A DNA stretch of 36,401 nt from an uncultured Bradyrhizobium sp. (GTDB lineage Bacteria; Pseudomonadota; Alphaproteobacteria; Rhizobiales; Xanthobacteraceae). The translations under genes and the position numbers were made by a program. The stretch covers positions 1 to 36,401 of the forward strand of contig NZ_CAKZHY010000008.1 of the NCBI RefSeq assembly GCF_936928535.1, given 5' to 3'. This document shows, in pieces, positions 33,604-36,401 of the stretch; position 1 is the first letter of the stretch, and each line of letters starts with the position of its first letter. The notes below the pieces were generated by a model that saw nothing but the letters and a program-made list of their open reading frames with translations, had not been told where the DNA came from and ran no database searches.

Positions 33604-34383
33604 GTGGCTGAGCGGGTAACGTTGATCACCGGTGCTTCGGCGGGCATCGGCACGGAGCTGGCACGTGTGTTTGCCGCGAACGGGCACCAGCTGGCGCTGA
33701 CGGCGCGACGTGCTGACCGGCTCGAGGCGCTCGCGAACGAACTCGCCAAGACGTGCGGCAAGAAGCCGATCGTGATCGCCTGCGATCTCCAGCAGGCCGA
33801 TGCCGGCGAGCGGATCGCCGCCGCGCTCGCTGCCGAAAAGGTCGAGCTCGACAACCTCGTCAACAATGCCGGTTTCGGCGTGTTCGGCGATGCCATCGAG
33901 CGCGACCGCGATGAGCAGGTCGGCATCGTCGATGTCAACGTCCGCGCGCTGACCGATCTGTCGTTGCGCTTTGCCGACCAGCTCATCCGGAACAAGGGCG
34001 GCCTTCTCAATGTCGGCTCGGTCGCGGGCTTCCTGCCCGGTCCCGGCATGGCCGTCTACTACGCCTCGAAGGCCTATGTGATTTCGCTCACCGAGGCGCT
34101 GCGGGCGGAGCTCGCGCCGCACGGTGTACGCGTCACCGTGCTGTGCCCGGGACCGGTGCAGACCGAATTCCAGGGGCGCGCCGGCGTTGGTGACGGGCAT
34201 GACACGGCGATTCTAAATGTCCCTGCCGCCGACGTTGCGCGGCAGGCTTATCGTGGGCTGATGGCGAACAAACGGGCAGTGCTGCCAGGTCTCGGCATCA
34301 AGATTGTGCCGTTCGCGCTCCGCTTCTTCCCGCGCGACTTCGTTCTGTTCGCCACCAGCCGGTTTCAGCGGCACCGGCACTGA
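33604..34383 (+). CDS. Short-chain dehydrogenase/reductase (SDR)
   Basis: 259 residues from GTG 33604. Classical SDR: GASAGIG cofactor motif, LVNNAG (NAG), catalytic Ser139 in NVGSV, YYASK with Tyr152 and Lys156, and the PG motif CPGPVQTEF. Substrate not determined; DltE/YdfG-like SDRs of this shape are common. Cytosolic. No ribosome site is strong; the upstream ATG-less region gives no better start. Confidence 0.9.
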   Translation: MAERVTLITGASAGIGTELARVFAANGHQLALTARRADRLEALANELAKTCGKKPIVIACDLQQADAGERIAAALAAEKVELDNLVNNAGFGVFGDAIERDRDEQVGIVDVNVRALTDLSLRFADQLIRNKGGLLNVGSVAGFLPGPGMAVYYASKAYVISLTEALRAELAPHGVRVTVLCPGPVQTEFQGRAGVGDGHDTAILNVPAADVARQAYRGLMANKRAVLPGLGIKIVPFALRFFPRDFVLFATSRFQRHRH

Positions 34384-34537
34384 AGCAGCTCTGTTTTTGA
34401 CGCGCTCGAAAACGCTCTGAAGCCCCGTTGTGGCCCGGAGCTTGCTTCAGCAAGGCTTATGTGTGCGCAAACTCACACGATGTTAACCTTCGCTTAGCTA
34501 TGCTGGCGGCTTGAATCGATAGCACTCGCAAAAGGCC

Positions 34538-35332
34538 ATGTCGTTTCGGACGGACAGGTTTGGTGGCGCAGAAGTGGTGCCCTTCCCGGGAAGGACGCCG
34601 AGCGCGCCCGCCTCCGAACCGCTTCTGCCGGTGCTGATCGTCCTGCACCAGGAATCCTCGACTTCAGGCCGCGTCGGCAATGCGTTGCGCGCGCTCGGCC
34701 ATCGCCTCGACATCCGTCGTCCGCGATTTGGCGATCCCCTCCCCCATACTCTCGACCAGCATGCCGGCGCCGTCATCTTCGGCGGTCCGATGAGTGCCAA
34801 TGATCCGGACGATTACGTCAGGCGCGAAATCGACTGGATCGAAGTTCCGCTGCGTGAGCAGCGGCCGTTCCTCGGCATTTGCCTCGGCGCGCAGATGCTG
34901 GCGATGCAGCTTGGCGCGCGCGTCGCACCGCATGCGCAGGCGCTGACACAGATTGGCTACTACCCGATTCGCCCCACGGCGGCCGGCCGCGCGCTTTGCC
35001 CGTCATGGCCGGCGCAGGTCTATCACTGGCATCGCGAGGGATTTGAGCTGCCTGATGGCGCCGAATTGCTGGCGGAGGGCGATGATTTCCCGATCCAGGC
35101 GTTCCGGTCAGGCAATGCCTTCGGTGTGCAGTTTCACCCCGACGTGACCTACGCCATGATGCATTGCTGGACCACGCGTGGCTATGACGGCCTCAGCGCG
35201 CCCGGCGCCCGCGAGCGGCATCATCATTTCGCGGACCGTGCCGTTTACGATGCGGCGGAACGCGCCTGGCTCGATCATTTCATCGACGGCTGGCTGACGC
35301 GCCGGCCGCTGTTGGCGCAAGCCGCCGAATAG
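34538..35332 (+). CDS. Class I glutamine amidotransferase-like protein
   Basis: 264 residues. GATase1 fold related to GMP synthase glutaminase: FGGPMSANDPDDYV, nucleophile Cys115 in FLGICLGAQM, and His200 in FGVQFHPD. The usual HPE is HPD here, so the third triad residue is Asp instead of Glu. The extra C-terminal helix AWLDHFIDGWL follows. Probably an amidotransferase or a related hydrolase; the partner synthetase is not nearby. Confidence 0.88.
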   Translation: MSFRTDRFGGAEVVPFPGRTPSAPASEPLLPVLIVLHQESSTSGRVGNALRALGHRLDIRRPRFGDPLPHTLDQHAGAVIFGGPMSANDPDDYVRREIDWIEVPLREQRPFLGICLGAQMLAMQLGARVAPHAQALTQIGYYPIRPTAAGRALCPSWPAQVYHWHREGFELPDGAELLAEGDDFPIQAFRSGNAFGVQFHPDVTYAMMHCWTTRGYDGLSAPGARERHHHFADRAVYDAAERAWLDHFIDGWLTRRPLLAQAAE

Positions 35333-35431
35333 TCGCGCCTTCACGCAAGCCCTCACCTCAGTCATGACTATGCTAGGCTCGCTGCTATTGAGTGCGCGCG
35401 AACGCGTGCCGGCCAACACAGGGAGAGCGCG

Positions 35432-36244
35432 ATGGCCTATGAGCACATTCTCTATGAGGTGAGCGACAGGATCGCGACCATCACGCTCAATCGCCCCGAC
35501 CGCATGAATGCGTGGACGCCCGTCATGGAGCGCGACGTGCGTCACGCGATGGAAGTCTCAAACGCCGACGACAATGTCCGCGTCATCGTGCTCACAGGCG
35601 CGGGCCGGGCATTCTGCGCCGGTGCCGACATGGATGCGCTGAAAGGTCTTGATCCCAACGATGTCAGGCGCGCTTCGAACCTGCCGCCCTTCGACATGAA
35701 CCGCCGGCCGGACTGGCAGACGCGCTACGGCTTCTATCCGTCGATCGGCAAGCCTGTCATCGCCATGCTCAACGGCGCGACCGCGGGCATCGGCCTCGTG
35801 CATGCGCTGTATTGCGATCTGCGCTTTGCCGCCGACAACACGGTGTTCACGACGGCGTTCGCGCGGCGCGGCCTGATTGCCGAGCATGGCATCAGCTGGA
35901 TGCTGCCGCGTATCGTCGGGCATGCCAATGCGATGGACCTCCTGCTTTCGGCCCGCCGCGTCTCGAGCGACGAGGCGCTGCGAATCGGTCTGGTCAACCG
36001 GCTCTGCTCGCCGGAAAAACTGCGCGAGGAAACCTACGCCTATGCCCGCGATCTCGCTGATTTCGTCTCGCCGAGCGCGATGGCCGTGATCAAGCGCCAG
36101 CTCTACGAAGTGCCGTTCCAGACGCTCAGCGAGGCCACGATCGAGGCCAACAGGGAGATGATGGTGGCGCTGAACGGCAGCGATTTCCGGGAGGGGGTTG
36201 CGAGCTTCATGGAGAAGCGGCCGCCAAGGTTTACGGGGAGGTAG
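35432..36244 (+). CDS. Enoyl-CoA hydratase/isomerase family protein
   Basis: 270 residues, GGGAGAG site. Crotonase fold: ITLNRPDRMNAW, the oxyanion hole FCAGADMDAL and LNGATAGIGLVHALYCDLRF, and the C-terminal block with RRGLIAEHGISWMLPRIVG. The glutamate in AEHGISW is in the position of a crotonase catalytic Glu. Catalyses addition of water to, or isomerisation of, acyl-CoA double bonds; substrate unknown. Confidence 0.92.
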   Translation: MAYEHILYEVSDRIATITLNRPDRMNAWTPVMERDVRHAMEVSNADDNVRVIVLTGAGRAFCAGADMDALKGLDPNDVRRASNLPPFDMNRRPDWQTRYGFYPSIGKPVIAMLNGATAGIGLVHALYCDLRFAADNTVFTTAFARRGLIAEHGISWMLPRIVGHANAMDLLLSARRVSSDEALRIGLVNRLCSPEKLREETYAYARDLADFVSPSAMAVIKRQLYEVPFQTLSEATIEANREMMVALNGSDFREGVASFMEKRPPRFTGR

Positions 36245-36294
36245 GGATAAACTCGGGGAAACAGTCCGCCGTCGCCCTTCGGGCTATGGCGCGA

Positions 36295-36369
36295 CAGCCT
36301 TCGCTCGCCTCGCTACGAGGGAACTCGGTTGGCTTGCCGAGCCGAAGCTCGCGAAGCGAGCGAAGGCTG
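36295..36369. repeat. 14-bp inverted repeat beside the tRNA
   Basis: cagccttcgctcgc (36295-36308) and gcgagcgaaggctg (36356-36369) are perfect reverse complements, with a 47-base interval that itself contains partial copies. It lies just beyond the tRNA 3' end. Confidence 0.7.
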
Positions 36370-36401
36370 GTGGAGCCAGGCGGGATCGAACCGCCGACCT
36401 C
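36368..36401 (-). tRNA. tRNA, 3' end only (probably tRNA-Ala)
   Basis: Reverse strand reads GAGGTC-GGCGG-TTCGATC-CCGCC-TGGCTCC-ACCA: variable loop, T arm, acceptor 3' strand and encoded CCA. The acceptor and T-arm fit alphaproteobacterial tRNA-Ala. The anticodon is outside the window. Confidence 0.75.

Overview
The window looks like chromosomal DNA of a Bradyrhizobium-type alphaproteobacterium (Nitrobacteraceae). The backbone is GC-rich. It carries the alphaproteobacterial hemD / mitofilin(Mic60)-like / hemY-like cluster next to tsaD-gpsA. It also has palindromic intergenic repeats of the kind scattered through such genomes. This assignment is inference from gene content and composition; no database search was possible.

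Left backbone (1-11.1 kb): the N-terminal part of acetyl-CoA synthetase runs off the left edge (minus). It is followed by a topoisomerase IB (plus), an SRPBCC/AHSA1 protein (minus) and a class III adenylate cyclase (plus). A tight minus-strand set tsaD > gpsA > EVE-domain protein comes next. Divergent from tsaD run hemD, a Mic60-like inner-membrane protein and the TPR protein HemY (plus), then tRNA-Thr(CGT).

Integrated element (about 11.05-23.98 kb): a perfect 50-bp direct repeat links the 3' part of tRNA-Thr (11046-11095) to a tRNA fragment at 23936-23985. Between the copies lie about 12.9 kb in which every credible gene is on the minus strand. In transcription order they are: tyrosine integrase; AlpA-like excisionase/regulator; DUF3102 protein; two Cys-rich small proteins; a run of small ORFs, several overlapping stop-to-start; a VapE-type SF3 helicase/primase-associated ATPase; an iteron-like repeat cluster; a small phage-island protein; and then cargo. 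The cargo is a lower-GC block with a 1002-residue HAF-repeat/Calx-beta/DUF4214 protein and an unrecognised membrane-anchored protein, followed by a serine recombinase and a small lipoprotein. I see no capsid, portal, large terminase, relaxase or type IV secretion gene. The layout therefore best fits a small replicating satellite-like integrative element. This is the most interesting part of the window.

Right backbone (24-36.4 kb): a small secreted protein, a polysaccharide deacetylase, two paralogous Cys-rich secreted proteins, and an MFS transporter with a C-terminal extension (minus). Then, on the plus strand, come a Tat-type alpha/beta hydrolase, a cytochrome P450, a zinc-ribbon adenylate cyclase, a TerB-like protein, an SDR oxidoreductase, a class I glutamine amidotransferase and an enoyl-CoA hydratase. 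The window ends in the 3' end of a minus-strand tRNA, probably tRNA-Ala.
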